64,000 bases of DNA from Pseudomonas entomophila. Its GTDB lineage: Bacteria; Pseudomonadota; Gammaproteobacteria; Pseudomonadales; Pseudomonadaceae. Below are positions 17,967-27,955 of the stretch, piece by piece. Under the pieces are notes generated by a model. It saw nothing but the letters and a program-made list of their open reading frames with translations. It was not told where the DNA came from and made no database searches. Numbering within the stretch: the stretch's first letter is position 1; each line of letters begins with the position of its first letter. Where the stretch lies: positions 181,575 to 245,574 of the forward strand of contig NZ_JAAMQI010000004.1 of assembly GCF_013523165.1 (NCBI RefSeq). The letters are read 5' to 3'. A program made the position numbers and the translations under genes.

Positions 17967-18509
17967 TCAGGCCTCTTCGCACAGTTGCAGGGTGGCAACG
18001 CCGAGCGCCGCTTGTCGGAGGATGTCGTTCGAGCGGGAAATCGTTGCGTGACCCAACCACGGTTCGCAGGCTACGGCATCGGGTTTTTCGAAGAGAGCAA
18101 AGCTGCGTAGCAGTTCGTGCTGCAAGGCGTCGAGTTGAGGTCGCAGCTCGGTGCGCAAGTCTTGGCGCGGCGTGTTGGGCGCCTGTTGGCTGTTCCTCCA
18201 ACGGTCCAGCAGGATCAGCTGGATCAGCTTTCCGGCGTTTATCTGATTGACGAAGAACGCTTCTGCCCGGTCGGGATCCAGCCCATGCTTTGGCGCTTCA
18301 CGGCGCACGCTGGCGATGATCTGTCGCTCGCGCTCATCGTCCTGAACGGGTTGTCCAAGGTCCCACTTGTGCAAGGCGACGGCTTCGGCAATGTCCAGCC
18401 TGCGCTCGATGAGGTCCAATAGGGGTTCCAGTCTCGATTCGACGGGCGTGGCAGAGGAGACACTGGCGAAGGCAGTCAGGATCAGCGGCAGGAGCAGGGT
18501 AGGGCGCAT
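17967..18509 (-). CDS. Secreted chorismate mutase, AroQ gamma class
   Basis: The 180-residue protein has a signal peptide (MRPTLLLPLILTAFASVSSA), so it is predicted to be periplasmic, followed by an all-helical AroQ-type chorismate mutase core. The active-site helix RLEPLLDLIERRLDIAEAVALHKWDLGQPVQDDERERQI (split over residues about 26-65) supplies the conserved Arg/Lys and Glu of the family. The later segment with RAEAFFVNQINAGKLIQ is typical of the gamma class. It converts chorismate to prephenate outside the cytoplasm. Its physiological role in pseudomonads is unclear. The start at 18509 is chosen over 18530 because it begins directly at the signal peptide. It lies between glnA and ntrB but has no obvious nitrogen function. 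Confidence 0.85.
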   Translation of the reverse strand: MRPTLLLPLILTAFASVSSATPVESRLEPLLDLIERRLDIAEAVALHKWDLGQPVQDDERERQIIASVRREAPKHGLDPDRAEAFFVNQINAGKLIQLILLDRWRNSQQAPNTPRQDLRTELRPQLDALQHELLRSFALFEKPDAVACEPWLGHATISRSNDILRQAALGVATLQLCEEA

Positions 18510-18594
18510 GGGAGCGTCTCCGGGGGGCAAGACGTCGAGTCTGCTCTTTGTGCCCAGGCGCTCAAGTCAGACGCTTCCCAAATAGCGATCGGAA

Positions 18595-18625
18595 AATGAA
18601 AAACGGCCTCCAGAGGAGGCCGTTT
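18595..18625 (-). terminator. glnA terminator
   Basis: A perfect 11-bp stem (AAACGGCCTCC / GGAGGCCGTTT, AGA loop) at 18601..18625 is followed on the minus strand by a U-run (TTTTTCATTTT). It starts about 30 bp after the glnA stop. This is a textbook intrinsic terminator. Confidence 0.92.
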
Positions 18626-18655
18626 CGTATGACTCGACGTCAGGACGTCAGTGCA

Positions 18656-20062
18656 TTACAGGCTGTAGTACAGGTCGTACTCCAGTGGGTGCACGAAGGT
18701 GCGCACCTTGATTTCTTCTTCGGACTTCAGCTCGATGTAGGCATCGATGAAGTCGTCGGAGAAGACGCCGCCCTTGGTCAGGAAGGCGCGGCCCTTGTCC
18801 AGCTCTTCCAGGGCTTCTTTCAGGCTGCCGCAGACCTGCGGGATCTGCTTGGCCTCTTCTGGCGGCAGGTCGTACAGGTTCTTGTCGGCGGCGTCGCCTG
18901 GGTGAATCTTGTTCTGGATGCCGTCCAGGCCCGCCATCAGCAGAGCGGCGAAGCACAGGTATGGGTTGGCCGCCGGGTCCGGGAAGCGCGCTTCGATACG
19001 ACGGGCCTTCGGGCTGGACACGTACGGGATACGGATCGAGGCCGAGCGGTTGCGTGCCGAGTAGGCCAGCATGACCGGCGCTTCGAAGCCTGGCACCAGA
19101 CGCTTGTAGGAGTTGGTGGCCGGGTTGGTGAAGCCGTTCAGGGCCTTGCCGTGCTTGATGATGCCGCCGATGAAGTACAGGGCGGTGTCGGACAGGCCGG
19201 CATAGCCTTCACCGGAGAAGGTGTTCTTGCCGTCCTTGGAGATCGACATGTGCACGTGCATGCCCGAGCCGTTGTCGCCGTACAGCGGCTTTGGCATGAA
19301 GGTCGCGGTACGACCATAGGCGTCGGCGACGTTGTGCACGCAGTACTTCAGGGTCTGGACTTCGTCGGCCTTGGCCACCAGGGTGTTGAACTTCACGCCG
19401 ATTTCGTTCTGACCGGCGGTCGCCACTTCGTGGTGGTGAACTTCGACGATCTGGCCCATTTCCTCCAGGGCGTTGCACATGGCGGTGCGGATTTCGTGGT
19501 CGTGGTCGACCGGCGGCAGCGGGAAGTAGCCACCCTTGACGCCTGGACGGTGGCCCTTGTTACCGCCTTCGACGGCCTGGTCGGTCATCCAGGAACCCTG
19601 CTCGGAGTAGATCTTGAACATCGAGCCGGAGATGTCGGACTTGAACTTCACTTCGTCGAAGATGAAGAACTCAGGCTCCGGGCCGACGAACACGGTGTCG
19701 CCGATGCCGGTGGACTTGAGGTATTCCTCGGCGCGACGGGCGATGGCACGTGGGTCGCGGTCGTAGCCTTGCATGGTGGACGGCTCGATCACGTCGCAGA
19801 CCAGGATCAGGGTCGGCTCTTCGGTGAACGGGTCCAGCACGGCGGTGCTGTCATCCGGCAGGAGGATCATGTCGGACGCTTCAATGCCTTTCCAGCCCTC
19901 GATGGAGGAGCCGTCGAACATCTTGCCAGCTTCGAAGAAGTCGTCTTCCAGCGCATCGCGAGCTGGCATGGTGACGTGTTGCTGCTTGCCTTTGGTGTCC
20001 GTGAAACGCAGATCAATCCACTTGACGTCATGATCTTTGATGAGTTGAACCGACTTCGACAT
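18656..20062 (-). CDS. glnA: Glutamine synthetase type I
   Basis: The 468-residue enzyme makes glutamine from glutamate, ammonium and ATP. The start [20 protein letters not shown] (ATG at 20062) is preceded by GGAGGA; 31 upstream in-frame codons are not family-like. Landmarks are [16 protein letters not shown] (about 50-65), the catalytic PEPEFFIFD (about 130), the metal/substrate loop [10 protein letters not shown] (about 265), [23 protein letters not shown], and the adenylylation tyrosine in [10 protein letters not shown] (about 398). Upstream are a sigma-54 promoter and two NtrC dyads, so it is NtrC-activated on nitrogen limitation. Confidence 0.98.
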   Translation of the reverse strand: MSKSVQLIKDHDVKWIDLRFTDTKGKQQHVTMPARDALEDDFFEAGKMFDGSSIEGWKGIEASDMILLPDDSTAVLDPFTEEPTLILVCDVIEPSTMQGYDRDPRAIARRAEEYLKSTGIGDTVFVGPEPEFFIFDEVKFKSDISGSMFKIYSEQGSWMTDQAVEGGNKGHRPGVKGGYFPLPPVDHDHEIRTAMCNALEEMGQIVEVHHHEVATAGQNEIGVKFNTLVAKADEVQTLKYCVHNVADAYGRTATFMPKPLYGDNGSGMHVHMSISKDGKNTFSGEGYAGLSDTALYFIGGIIKHGKALNGFTNPATNSYKRLVPGFEAPVMLAYSARNRSASIRIPYVSSPKARRIEARFPDPAANPYLCFAALLMAGLDGIQNKIHPGDAADKNLYDLPPEEAKQIPQVCGSLKEALEELDKGRAFLTKGGVFSDDFIDAYIELKSEEEIKVRTFVHPLEYDLYYSL

Positions 20063-20160
20063 GTTGTCCTCCGGATGGTCTAGGACGCGGTAGGCCGCTG
20101 CCCTGGAAAAGGGTGTCGCTGGGCCCGCATAGTCGGCCAAGCTTACCTGCCTCACAAGGG

Positions 20161-20176
20161 AGCAAATTGCATGCCA
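20161..20176 (-). promoter_or_regulatory. Sigma-54 promoter of glnA
   Basis: On the minus strand TGGCATGCAATTTGCT matches TGGCACG-N4-TTGCW with a single change (T for C at the sixth base). It lies about 100 bp upstream of the glnA start codon, implying a leader of roughly 85 nt. Confidence 0.88.
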
Positions 20177-20250
20177 GTGCCCGAAAATGGCCAGTCAGCG
20201 CCACCTGCATGCCTGAGCGCGGCATTAGGCCGATGTGTGCGGTTGGACGC

Positions 20251-20296
20251 GCACCCTTTGGAGGCAAGATTTCAAATGGTCGCACCAAATTGGGGC
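20251..20296. promoter_or_regulatory. Paired NtrC enhancer sites for glnA
   Basis: GCACCAAATTGGGGC (20282..20296) and GCACCCTTTGGAGGC (20251..20265) each keep the GCACC half and an imperfect second half of the NtrC dyad. They are centred 31 bp apart, three helical turns, and lie about 75-135 bp upstream of the sigma-54 box. This is the arrangement of the enteric glnA enhancer. Confidence 0.7.
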
Positions 20297-20345
20297 GTGG
20301 CAAACCGTTTGTACAAAAGTTGCTCAAATCCTCAGGCATTTCCGC

Positions 20346-20351
20346 TATAAT
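20346..20351 (+). promoter_or_regulatory. Predicted -10 of the thiI promoter
   Basis: A perfect TATAAT lies 41 bp upstream of the thiI start. No good -35 is visible at 16-18 bp (CTCAAA at 17 bp). The divergent glnA control region occupies the adjacent sequence. Confidence 0.5.
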
Positions 20352-20392
20352 TCGCGCCCCTCATTTTCGGCAGGCATGCGCGCACCGCTTTC

Positions 20393-21847
20393 ATGAAACT
20401 TATCGTCAAAGTCTTCCCAGAGATCACCATCAAGAGCCGGCCGGTGCGCAAGCGCTTCATCCGCCAGCTTGGCAAGAACATCCGTACTGTGCTCAAGGAC
20501 CTGGATCCGGCGCTGTCGGTCGATGGTGTCTGGGACAATCTCGAGGTCAACACCCAGGTCGAGGACGAAAAGCTCCAGCGCGAGATGGTCGAGCGCATGA
20601 GCTGCATGCCGGGTATCGCGCATTTCCTGCAGGTCGAGGAATACCCGCTGGGCGACTTCGACGACATCGTCGACAAGTGCCGCGCGCATTTCGGCCCGCT
20701 GCTGGCCGGCAAGCGTTTCTCGGTGCGCTGCAAGCGTGCCGGGCATCATGACTTCACCTCGATGGACGTCGACCGCTACGTCGGCAGCCAGCTGCGCCAG
20801 CAGTGCGGCGCCGCCGGCATCGACCTCAAGCACCCCGAGGTGGAAGTGCGCCTGGAGATCCGTCACCAGCGCCTGTTCATCGTGCACACCCGTCACCCCG
20901 GCATCGGCGGCTATCCGCTGGGTGCTCTGGAGCAGACCCTGGTGCTGATGTCCGGCGGCTTCGACTCCACGGTCGCCGCCTACCAGATGATGCGCCGCGG
21001 CCTGATGACCCACTTCTGCTTCTTCAACCTGGGTGGGCGCGCCCACGAGCTGGGCGTGATGGAAGTCGCCCACTACCTGTGGAAGAAGTTCGGCAGCAGC
21101 CAGCGCGTGCTGTTCGTCAGCGTGCCGTTCGAGGAAGTGGTCGGCGAGATCCTCGGCAAGGTCGACGACAGCTACATGGGCGTGACCCTCAAGCGCATGA
21201 TGCTGCGTGCCTCGGCCACCATCGCCGAGCGGCTGCAGATCGACGCGCTGGTCACCGGCGAGGCGATCTCCCAGGTGTCGAGTCAGACCCTGCCGAACCT
21301 CGCGATCATCGACCAGGCCACCGACAAGCTGGTCCTGCGCCCGTTGCTGGCCAGCCACAAGCAAGACATCATCGACACCGCCTACCAGATCGGTACCGCC
21401 GAGTTCGCCAAGCACATGCCCGAATACTGCGGCGTGATCTCGGTGAACCCGACCACCTGCGCCAAGCCGCACCGCGTGGTGCGTGAGGAGCAGGAATTCG
21501 ACATGGCGGTGCTCGAGCGCGCCCTGGAACGCGCCCGCTTCATCTCGATCGACAACGTCATCGACGAGTTGGGCAAGGACGTGGCGGTCGAGGAGGTCGG
21601 CGAGGCGCTGCCCGGCCAGATCGTCCTCGACATCCGCCACCCCGATGCCCAGGAAGACGCGCCGCTGCTGCTCGACGGCATCGAGGTTCAGGCGTTGCCG
21701 TTCTACGCGATCAACAACCGGTTCAAGCAGCTCGATGCCAACCGGCAGTACCTGCTTTATTGCGACAGAGGCGTCATGAGCCGCCTGCATGCGCATCACC
21801 TGCTCAGTGAGGGACATGCCAATGTGCGTGTTTATCGTCCGACATAA
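20393..21847 (+). CDS. thiI: tRNA 4-thiouridine synthase / thiamine sulfur carrier enzyme ThiI
   Basis: The 484-residue protein transfers sulfur to U8 of tRNA and serves thiazole synthesis. It shows an N-terminal ferredoxin-like domain, a THUMP domain (to about residue 165), the PP-loop adenylation motif [14 protein letters not shown] (about 183-196) and a C-terminal rhodanese domain with [13 protein letters not shown] and the catalytic cysteine in [11 protein letters not shown] (about 456). The presence of the rhodanese extension marks the long enteric/pseudomonad form. It is divergent from glnA. Confidence 0.96.
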   Translation: MKLIVKVFPEITIKSRPVRKRFIRQLGKNIRTVLKDLDPALSVDGVWDNLEVNTQVEDEKLQREMVERMSCMPGIAHFLQVEEYPLGDFDDIVDKCRAHFGPLLAGKRFSVRCKRAGHHDFTSMDVDRYVGSQLRQQCGAAGIDLKHPEVEVRLEIRHQRLFIVHTRHPGIGGYPLGALEQTLVLMSGGFDSTVAAYQMMRRGLMTHFCFFNLGGRAHELGVMEVAHYLWKKFGSSQRVLFVSVPFEEVVGEILGKVDDSYMGVTLKRMMLRASATIAERLQIDALVTGEAISQVSSQTLPNLAIIDQATDKLVLRPLLASHKQDIIDTAYQIGTAEFAKHMPEYCGVISVNPTTCAKPHRVVREEQEFDMAVLERALERARFISIDNVIDELGKDVAVEEVGEALPGQIVLDIRHPDAQEDAPLLLDGIEVQALPFYAINNRFKQLDANRQYLLYCDRGVMSRLHAHHLLSEGHANVRVYRPT

Positions 21848-21974
21848 GACGCCGGGGCTGTATGGCGGCAGTATCCGCCATCGCCCTCCCGACCAACGGG
21901 CCTGCTGAGCACTGTTTGTTCTTATTGGCCGCCTACACTGGGCGGCGACCGAATCCTCTGATCGAGATACAGTT

Positions 21975-23795
21975 GTGATCGAAAATCTGCGTAACATCGC
22001 CATCATCGCCCACGTCGACCATGGCAAGACCACCCTCGTCGACAAGCTGCTGCGTCAGTCCGGCACCCTGGAGCGCGGCGAGCTCAATGACGAGCGCGTC
22101 ATGGACTCCAACGACCAGGAAAAAGAGCGCGGCATCACCATTCTGGCGAAGAACACCGCCATCAACTGGAACGGCTACCACATCAACATCGTCGACACCC
22201 CCGGCCACGCCGACTTCGGTGGCGAGGTGGAGCGTGTGATGTCGATGGTCGACTCCGTGCTGCTGCTGGTCGACGCTCAAGACGGCCCGATGCCGCAAAC
22301 CCGCTTCGTGACCAAGAAAGCCTTCGAAGCCGGCCTCAAGCCGATCGTCGTGATCAACAAGGTCGACCGTCCGGGCGCGCGTCCTGACTGGGTTCTGGAC
22401 CAGATCTTCGACCTGTTCGACAACCTCGGCGCCACCGACGAGCAACTGGACTTCCAGGTCGTCTACGCCTCGGCCCTGAACGGCATCGCCGGTCTGGACC
22501 ACACCGCCATGGCCGAAGACATGACCCCGCTGTACCAAGCGGTCGTCGATCACGTGCCTGCCCCAGCGGTCGACCGTGACGGCCCGTTCCAGATGCAGAT
22601 CTCCGCGCTGGACTACAACAGCTTCCTCGGCGTCATCGGCGTCGGCCGCATCGCCCGTGGTCGCATCAAGCCGAACACTCCGGTCGTTGCCATCGATGCC
22701 GACGGCAAGAAGCGTAACGGCCGTATCCTCAAGCTGATGGGCCACCACGGTCTGCACCGTGTGGACGTCGAGGAAGCCCAGGCCGGCGACATCGTCTGCA
22801 TCAGCGGTTTCGACGAGCTGTTCATCTCCGACACCCTGTGCGACCCGACTGCCGTCGAGGCGATGAAGCCGCTGACCGTCGACGAGCCGACCGTTTCCAT
22901 GACCTTCCAGGTCAACGATTCGCCGTTCTGCGGCAAAGAAGGCAAGTTCGTCACCAGCCGCAACATCAAGGACCGTCTGGACAAGGAACTGCTCTACAAC
23001 GTGGCCCTGCGCGTTGAAGAAACCGATTCCCCAGACAAGTTCAAGGTCTCGGGCCGTGGCGAGCTGCACCTGTCGGTACTGATCGAAACCATGCGTCGCG
23101 AAGGCTTCGAACTGGCCCTGGGCCGTCCGGAAGTGATCATCCGCGAAGTGAACGGCGCCAAGCAGGAACCGTTCGAAAACGTCACCATCGACATCCCTGA
23201 GGAATCCCAGGGCAAGGTCATGGAAGAGATGGGCCTGCGTAAGGGCGACCTGACCAACATGGTCCCGGATGGCAAGGGTCGTGTGCGCCTGGAATACAAC
23301 ATCCCGGCTCGCGGTCTGATCGGCTTCCGTAACCAGTTCCTGACCCTGACCAACGGTGCAGGCATCCTGACCTCGATCTTCGATCGCTACGACAACGTGA
23401 AGTCCGGCCACATGTCCGGTCGCCTCAACGGCGTTCTGGTTTCGGTCGAGACCGGCAAGGCCCTGACCTACTCGCTGGAAACCCTGCAAGCGCGCGGCAA
23501 GCTGTTCGTCGAGCATGGCCAGGAAATCTACGGCGGCCAGATCATCGGTCAGAACAGCCGCGACAACGACCTGGGCGTCAACCCGACCAAGGGCAAGAAG
23601 CTCGACAACATGCGTGCTTCGGGTAAAGACGAAGTCATCGCCCTGGTGCCGCCGGTTCGCTTCACCCTGGAACAGGCGCTGGAATACATCCAGGAAGACG
23701 AGCTGTGCGAAGTGACGCCGAAGTCGATCCGTCTGCGCAAGAAGATCCTCGACGAAGGCGAGCGTACCCGCGCTGCCAAGAAAGCCAAGAACTGA
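21975..23795 (+). CDS. typA: Ribosome-associated GTPase TypA/BipA
   Basis: The 606-residue translational GTPase starts with GTG ([20 protein letters not shown]). G1 AHVDHGKTT (about 12-20), the switch [15 protein letters not shown], and G4 [13 protein letters not shown] are intact, followed by EF-G-like domains II, III and V and the BipA-specific C-terminus ([19 protein letters not shown]). It binds the 70S ribosome and supports ribosome assembly and stress or cold adaptation. The second half is rich in optimal codons, as for a well expressed gene. It is followed by a strong hairpin. Confidence 0.97.
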   Translation: MIENLRNIAIIAHVDHGKTTLVDKLLRQSGTLERGELNDERVMDSNDQEKERGITILAKNTAINWNGYHINIVDTPGHADFGGEVERVMSMVDSVLLLVDAQDGPMPQTRFVTKKAFEAGLKPIVVINKVDRPGARPDWVLDQIFDLFDNLGATDEQLDFQVVYASALNGIAGLDHTAMAEDMTPLYQAVVDHVPAPAVDRDGPFQMQISALDYNSFLGVIGVGRIARGRIKPNTPVVAIDADGKKRNGRILKLMGHHGLHRVDVEEAQAGDIVCISGFDELFISDTLCDPTAVEAMKPLTVDEPTVSMTFQVNDSPFCGKEGKFVTSRNIKDRLDKELLYNVALRVEETDSPDKFKVSGRGELHLSVLIETMRREGFELALGRPEVIIREVNGAKQEPFENVTIDIPEESQGKVMEEMGLRKGDLTNMVPDGKGRVRLEYNIPARGLIGFRNQFLTLTNGAGILTSIFDRYDNVKSGHMSGRLNGVLVSVETGKALTYSLETLQARGKLFVEHGQEIYGGQIIGQNSRDNDLGVNPTKGKKLDNMRASGKDEVIALVPPVRFTLEQALEYIQEDELCEVTPKSIRLRKKILDEGERTRAAKKAKN

Positions 23796-23861
23796 TTGGC
23801 TTGGTAGGGTGCCGGTCCTGAAAGGGAGCGGTGCCCAGGCCATCGGACCCACAGGTCCCTG

Positions 23862-23888
23862 AACGCCCGGTGCTCTGCACCGGGCGTT
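23862..23888 (+). terminator. Terminator between typA and the biosynthetic operon
   Basis: A 12-bp perfect stem (AACGCCCGGTGC / GCACCGGGCGTT, TCT loop) followed by CTGCATTCT. It lies between two convergent units and may serve both typA and the OprM-like gene. Confidence 0.8.
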
Positions 23889-23950
23889 CTGCATTCTGGC
23901 GCAAGCCAGACGCCAGGGTTCGACAGGCGGCGCTCAGGGCGCGTAGGCGT

Positions 23951-25300
23951 TCACTGCAGCCAATCACTCACACGACGCAGGCTGGCATCGTCCAGGCTCC
24001 CGCTGGAGGCCAGCAGCTCGAGCTGGGCCATGAGTACGGTGTGACGCTGCTCGGCCAGCCGCTGGCGGGTGTCGCTGACACGCTGCTGGGCATCGAGTAC
24101 GTCGGTATCGAGGCGTGCACCGGCCTCGAACTCGTGAGTCACCGCGCTCAGGTTGGCCTCGCTCGACACCAGCGCCTGCCTGAGTGCCTGGTAGCGACTC
24201 AGGCCACTGGTGACGCGCAGGTAAGCCTGACGCGCGCTTAGGGCCGCCGTGCGGCGCGCTTCTTCCAGTCTGTCGCGGGCTTTGTATTCCAGTGCCTGCG
24301 CTTCGCGAACCTGACTCATGGTGCGCCCGCCGGCGTACAGCGGAATGTCCAGTTTGAGGCCGACCACCGTCTGGCGGTAGCGTGCCTCTGGCAAGGTCAC
24401 GTCGTACAGGTCGCCGCCTACGGCAGAAAAGCGCCCGTGGGCGGCAATCAGATCGACCGTCGGCAAGTGCCCGGCGCGCTCACGCTCGATGCCCATGTGC
24501 GCCGTACGTTGGGCGAGCTCGGCGGCCTGGACAGCCAGGCTGCTGGTCTGCGCCTGGCGTGCCCAGGCATCCATCGACGCCGGCTCCGGCGTCTGGAAAC
24601 GAATGTCATGGCCAAGGCTGGCCAACGGCATGCGGCGGCTGGCGGTCAACTGCGCCAGTGCTTCGATGGCCAGGTCCAGTTGCCCTCGGGCAGCGATCTG
24701 GTCGGCCTGGGCTCCGTCATGACGGGCCTGAACCTGTGCCAGCGCGTTCTCGGTAGTAGCTCCTTCGTTCAGCAAGCGCTGGATTCGCGCGCGCTGCTGG
24801 ACCAGCGTGCGTAGCTGTCGCGCACGCGTTTCCAGAACTTCCTGAGCCAACAGAACGTCGAAATAGGCGCGCGATACACGCAGCATCAGGTCCTGACGCG
24901 CCTGCTCGACCTCTATCTCACCCGCGCTCACCAGCAGTTTGCTCTGGTCGTGGGCGATCACGTTCTGCCAGCGCAGCAGCGGTTGAGTCAGCACGACCGC
25001 ATAGGCACTGGAATGATCGCGGTTACGTCGATAGTGATCGCTCTCCTGCGCATCGACCCAGGCGGCGCCTCCGGTGGCCGAAAGGCTGGGCAGCAGATCG
25101 GCACGACGTTGCACCTGTTGCTCTGCCGTCGCGGCGGTCTGGGCCTGCACGGCGGCCAATGCCATGTCATGGGTGAGCGCGCGCTGGTAAAGCGCATACA
25201 GGTCGCTGCCCGATGCCGGCGACCAGACCAAGGACAATGTCAGCCCACCGAGCAGGACCAGCGAGGAGGAGAAGTCAGGGTAAAGCCTGGGAATACGCAC
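23951..25300 (-). CDS. TolC/OprM-type outer-membrane efflux protein
   Basis: The 449-residue protein is the outer-membrane channel of the adjoining exporter. The start is GTG at 25300 (MRIPRLYPDFSSSLVLLGG...), giving a signal peptide and supported by GGAG seven bases upstream; the much longer open frame upstream runs through the DHA2 gene in another frame. Two OEP repeats are visible: SRAYFDVLLAQEVLETRARQLRTL (about residue 135) and RQAYLRVTSGLSRYQALRQAL (about 365), each followed by long coiled coils, plus the repeat hinge VDLIAAHGRFSAVGGDLYDV. No lipobox cysteine is apparent. It is the last gene of the operon, 20 bp after the DHA2 gene. Confidence 0.9.
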   Translation of the reverse strand: MRIPRLYPDFSSSLVLLGGLTLSLVWSPASGSDLYALYQRALTHDMALAAVQAQTAATAEQQVQRRADLLPSLSATGGAAWVDAQESDHYRRNRDHSSAYAVVLTQPLLRWQNVIAHDQSKLLVSAGEIEVEQARQDLMLRVSRAYFDVLLAQEVLETRARQLRTLVQQRARIQRLLNEGATTENALAQVQARHDGAQADQIAARGQLDLAIEALAQLTASRRMPLASLGHDIRFQTPEPASMDAWARQAQTSSLAVQAAELAQRTAHMGIERERAGHLPTVDLIAAHGRFSAVGGDLYDVTLPEARYRQTVVGLKLDIPLYAGGRTMSQVREAQALEYKARDRLEEARRTAALSARQAYLRVTSGLSRYQALRQALVSSEANLSAVTHEFEAGARLDTDVLDAQQRVSDTRQRLAEQRHTVLMAQLELLASSGSLDDASLRRVSDWLQ

Positions 25301-25320
25301 GGGATGGCTCCATCGAATGG

Positions 25321-26835
25321 CTAGCGGGCAAGGGTGCTGCGACGCATGAGCAGCACCATGGGAAGACCGATTGCCATGACGGCTCCCAAGGTGCCGAACA
25401 GCATGCTGAAGGCCAGCATCTGCGCCTGCTCGCGCGCCTCCAGATAAGGCATCAGGACGATCGACTGCTGGCCTGACAGGCCCAGTGACAGGAACAGCGG
25501 ATCCTTGGCGGTACCGCCCCAGCCTCCCGCCACCAGCGCTGACTCGGTGACATGCTCGGAGAGCAGGCGATAGCGCTCCCAGGCATAGCGCGTCAGCAAG
25601 GTGGCGGCGATGGCGATACCGACGCTGCCGCCCAACTGGCGCATCAGGTTGAGCACGCCAGAGCCTCCCGAGACCAGGTGCACTGGCAGTCGGCGCATGG
25701 CCAGGTTGGTCAGTGGCACGAAGATCATGCCCAACCCCAGGCCACGGATGACCAGCGGCCAGTAGAGCGTGTCGGGGTTGCTCGCCAGGGTGAACTGCGT
25801 ATGCAGGTACATCGCATAGCAGTACAGGGCGATGCCCAAGGTCACGAACACGCGTTCGTCGATCTTGTTCTCTTGCGAAAGCTTGCCGATGACCAGGGTG
25901 CTGATGGCGCTGGCCACAGCGCCTGGGAAAATTACCAGCCCGCTCTGGTAGGCGCTTTGCTGGAGCAGCGTCTGCAGGAACAGCGGCACCATGAACAGTG
26001 TGCTGTACAGGCCGAAGCCGACGCAGAAAGCGCATATGCACCCCATCAGGAATTCACGGTCCTGAAACAGCGCGACGTTCACGATCGGCTGGGCCGCCCG
26101 TCGTTCCCACCAGAAGAACCCCAGCAGGCTGAAGGTGCTCAGCAACAAGCACGCCACTGTCCAGTCCGACTCGAACCAGTCCCAGTGTTCGCCGCGCTCC
26201 AGCAGGATCTGCAAGCTGCCGACGCCAACGGCCAACAGGCAGAAGCCGCTGTAGTCGACCTGGCTGGGCTTGCGCTCATTGGCCGAGTCGGTGATGCACA
26301 GCCAGCACAGCAGCAGGGCGACCGCGCCGATCGGCAGGTTGATCAGAAATATCCAGTGCCACGACAGCGCGTCGATCAGGTAACCGCCGACGCTCGGTCC
26401 CAGGGTCGGCCCCATCATCACGCCAACGCCGTACAGCGCCATGCCCGTGCTGACTTTTTCCTTGGGGAACACGTCGTAGATGATGGCTTGCGAGATCCCC
26501 AGCAAGCCGCCGCCGGCCAGCCCTTGCAGCACTCGAAAGCCCACCAGTTGCCAGAGCTCGTTGGACATCGCGCACCCCAGTGACGCGACTACGAAAGTGG
26601 CTGTCGAGACCAGGTAGTAGCGACGTCGACCGAACCAGGCCGAGAGCCAGCCGCTGGCCGGCAGAATCACGACGTTGGCTACCACATAGCCGGTCGAAAC
26701 CCACGAAATCTCATCGACCGATGCGCCGTAGCTGCCCATCAGGCTGGGAATGGCGACGTTGACGATGGTGACGTCCAGCAACTCCATCATCGACACCAGC
26801 GTCACCGTAAAGGCGATCAGGTACGGCGACTTCAT
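25321..26835 (-). CDS. DHA2-family MFS multidrug exporter (EmrB type)
   Basis: The 504-residue inner-membrane protein has 14 predicted helices and the DHA2 signatures: MELLDVTIVNVAIPSL in helix 1 (residues about 17-32), GWLSAWFGRRRYY in loop 2-3, GGGLLGISQAIIYDVFP in helix 4 and VGVMMGPTLGPSVGGYL in helix 5 (motif C). It is the proton-driven pump of a tripartite system with the HlyD-like gene (4-bp overlap) and the OprM-like gene. Its location at the end of a biosynthetic operon suggests it exports the product and protects the producer; general multidrug efflux is the alternative. Confidence 0.92.
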   Translation of the reverse strand: MKSPYLIAFTVTLVSMMELLDVTIVNVAIPSLMGSYGASVDEISWVSTGYVVANVVILPASGWLSAWFGRRRYYLVSTATFVVASLGCAMSNELWQLVGFRVLQGLAGGGLLGISQAIIYDVFPKEKVSTGMALYGVGVMMGPTLGPSVGGYLIDALSWHWIFLINLPIGAVALLLCWLCITDSANERKPSQVDYSGFCLLAVGVGSLQILLERGEHWDWFESDWTVACLLLSTFSLLGFFWWERRAAQPIVNVALFQDREFLMGCICAFCVGFGLYSTLFMVPLFLQTLLQQSAYQSGLVIFPGAVASAISTLVIGKLSQENKIDERVFVTLGIALYCYAMYLHTQFTLASNPDTLYWPLVIRGLGLGMIFVPLTNLAMRRLPVHLVSGGSGVLNLMRQLGGSVGIAIAATLLTRYAWERYRLLSEHVTESALVAGGWGGTAKDPLFLSLGLSGQQSIVLMPYLEAREQAQMLAFSMLFGTLGAVMAIGLPMVLLMRRSTLAR

Positions 26836-27899
26836 GGCACTGCACCATCTGGCTCATGCGCCTCGACCTCGACGAAGGCGCTCATGCCAGGGCTCAGCAA
26901 ACGACTGTACGAGGTTGGAACGTCGTCCAGCGCGATTCGCACTTGGACGCGCTGGACGACCTTGGTGAAGTTGCCGGTCGCGTTTTCCTGTGGCAATAAC
27001 GAGAACCGTGCGCCTGTGGCAGGCGCCAAGCTCTGTACCGTCCCGGCAAAGGTCGTGTCAGGGAACGCATCCACCGTGATTCGAGCCTTTTGTCCGATAC
27101 GCACACGCCCGACCTGGGTTTCCTTGAAATTGGCCGTGATCCACAACGGTTCGATGCCGATCAGGCTCATCAGCTTCTGACCGGCCACCACGTACTGACC
27201 AGGTTCCACCTCTTTCTTGGACACGATGCTGGGCAGTGGCGCTGTCTGCCGGGTGTCTTCGAGCCGGATCCGTGCAAGCTCGAGTTCGGCCCGGGCTGCG
27301 GTGATGCGGTAGTCCTGTGCCTTGAGTTCGGCCTGATTGGCCAACGTGTTCTGAGCGGCGGCGCGCGAGTTGCCCCGTGCCACCTCCTGAGCGTGATTCA
27401 ACGCATCGAATCGCGCCTTGATCGTCTCCAGGTCCTGAGTGCTGGTTGCGCCCTGGGCGTGAAGGCGACGGGCACGCTGGTAATCGTTGCGCGCCTGCTC
27501 GAGGGTCGCGTGCGACTGCGCCAGAGCGGCCTCGGCCGCCTGACGTCGCGCCATGGCACCCAGGATCTGGCTGTCCAACTGGCCTGGGCTGCCATCCTGG
27601 CCAGCTGTCACACGCAGTGCTTGCCAATGGGCCTGGCGCTGCGCAAGCTGCTGGCGGTACTCGCTGTCGCGGACCTGAAACAGCAGGTCACCGGTGGCCA
27701 CTGGCATATTGTCGGCGACCGGCACCTGTGTCACCACGCCGGAGAGCTTGGCGCGGACCGGAATGATCACACCGTCGAGCTCGGCATTGTCGGTGCTGAC
27801 ATAGGCCTTGGCATAAGCCCACCGTTGCCAGCCTAGCAACAGCAGGCCGCCGATCACGCCTGCACAGAGCGTCAGCTTGATGAGCTTACCCTGGGTCAT
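26832..27899 (-). CDS. HlyD/EmrA-type membrane fusion protein
   Basis: The 355-residue periplasmic adaptor has an N-terminal membrane anchor (about residues 8-24, LTLCAGVIGGLLLLGW), the biotinyl-lipoyl-like half motif VSTDNAELDGVIIPVRAKLSGVV, a helical hairpin (about 85-200), and the barrel-sandwich end IVSKKEVEPGQYVVAGQKLMSLI with GIEPLWITANFKETQ. This is the EmrA pattern that pairs with DHA2 pumps. A GGAG lies 9 bases before the ATG. It begins 56 bp after the DUF3050 gene and overlaps the pump gene by 4 bp. Confidence 0.92.
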   Translation of the reverse strand: MTQGKLIKLTLCAGVIGGLLLLGWQRWAYAKAYVSTDNAELDGVIIPVRAKLSGVVTQVPVADNMPVATGDLLFQVRDSEYRQQLAQRQAHWQALRVTAGQDGSPGQLDSQILGAMARRQAAEAALAQSHATLEQARNDYQRARRLHAQGATSTQDLETIKARFDALNHAQEVARGNSRAAAQNTLANQAELKAQDYRITAARAELELARIRLEDTRQTAPLPSIVSKKEVEPGQYVVAGQKLMSLIGIEPLWITANFKETQVGRVRIGQKARITVDAFPDTTFAGTVQSLAPATGARFSLLPQENATGNFTKVVQRVQVRIALDDVPTSYSRLLSPGMSAFVEVEAHEPDGAVP

Positions 27900-27955
27900 G
27901 TCTTGCGTACTCCATGCACATGGAAGGTGCCGTGACGTCGAGCGTCACGAGGCGA

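Noticed and set aside
21933..23894. 653-codon minus-strand open frame opposite typA
   Set aside because: Shadow of a highly expressed GTPase gene; no start or ribosome site and no motif.
25301..26041. Extra 247 codons ahead of the OprM-like gene in the same open frame
   Set aside because: That stretch is the DHA2 coding sequence read in another frame; the signal peptide and ribosome binding site are at the GTG at 25300.
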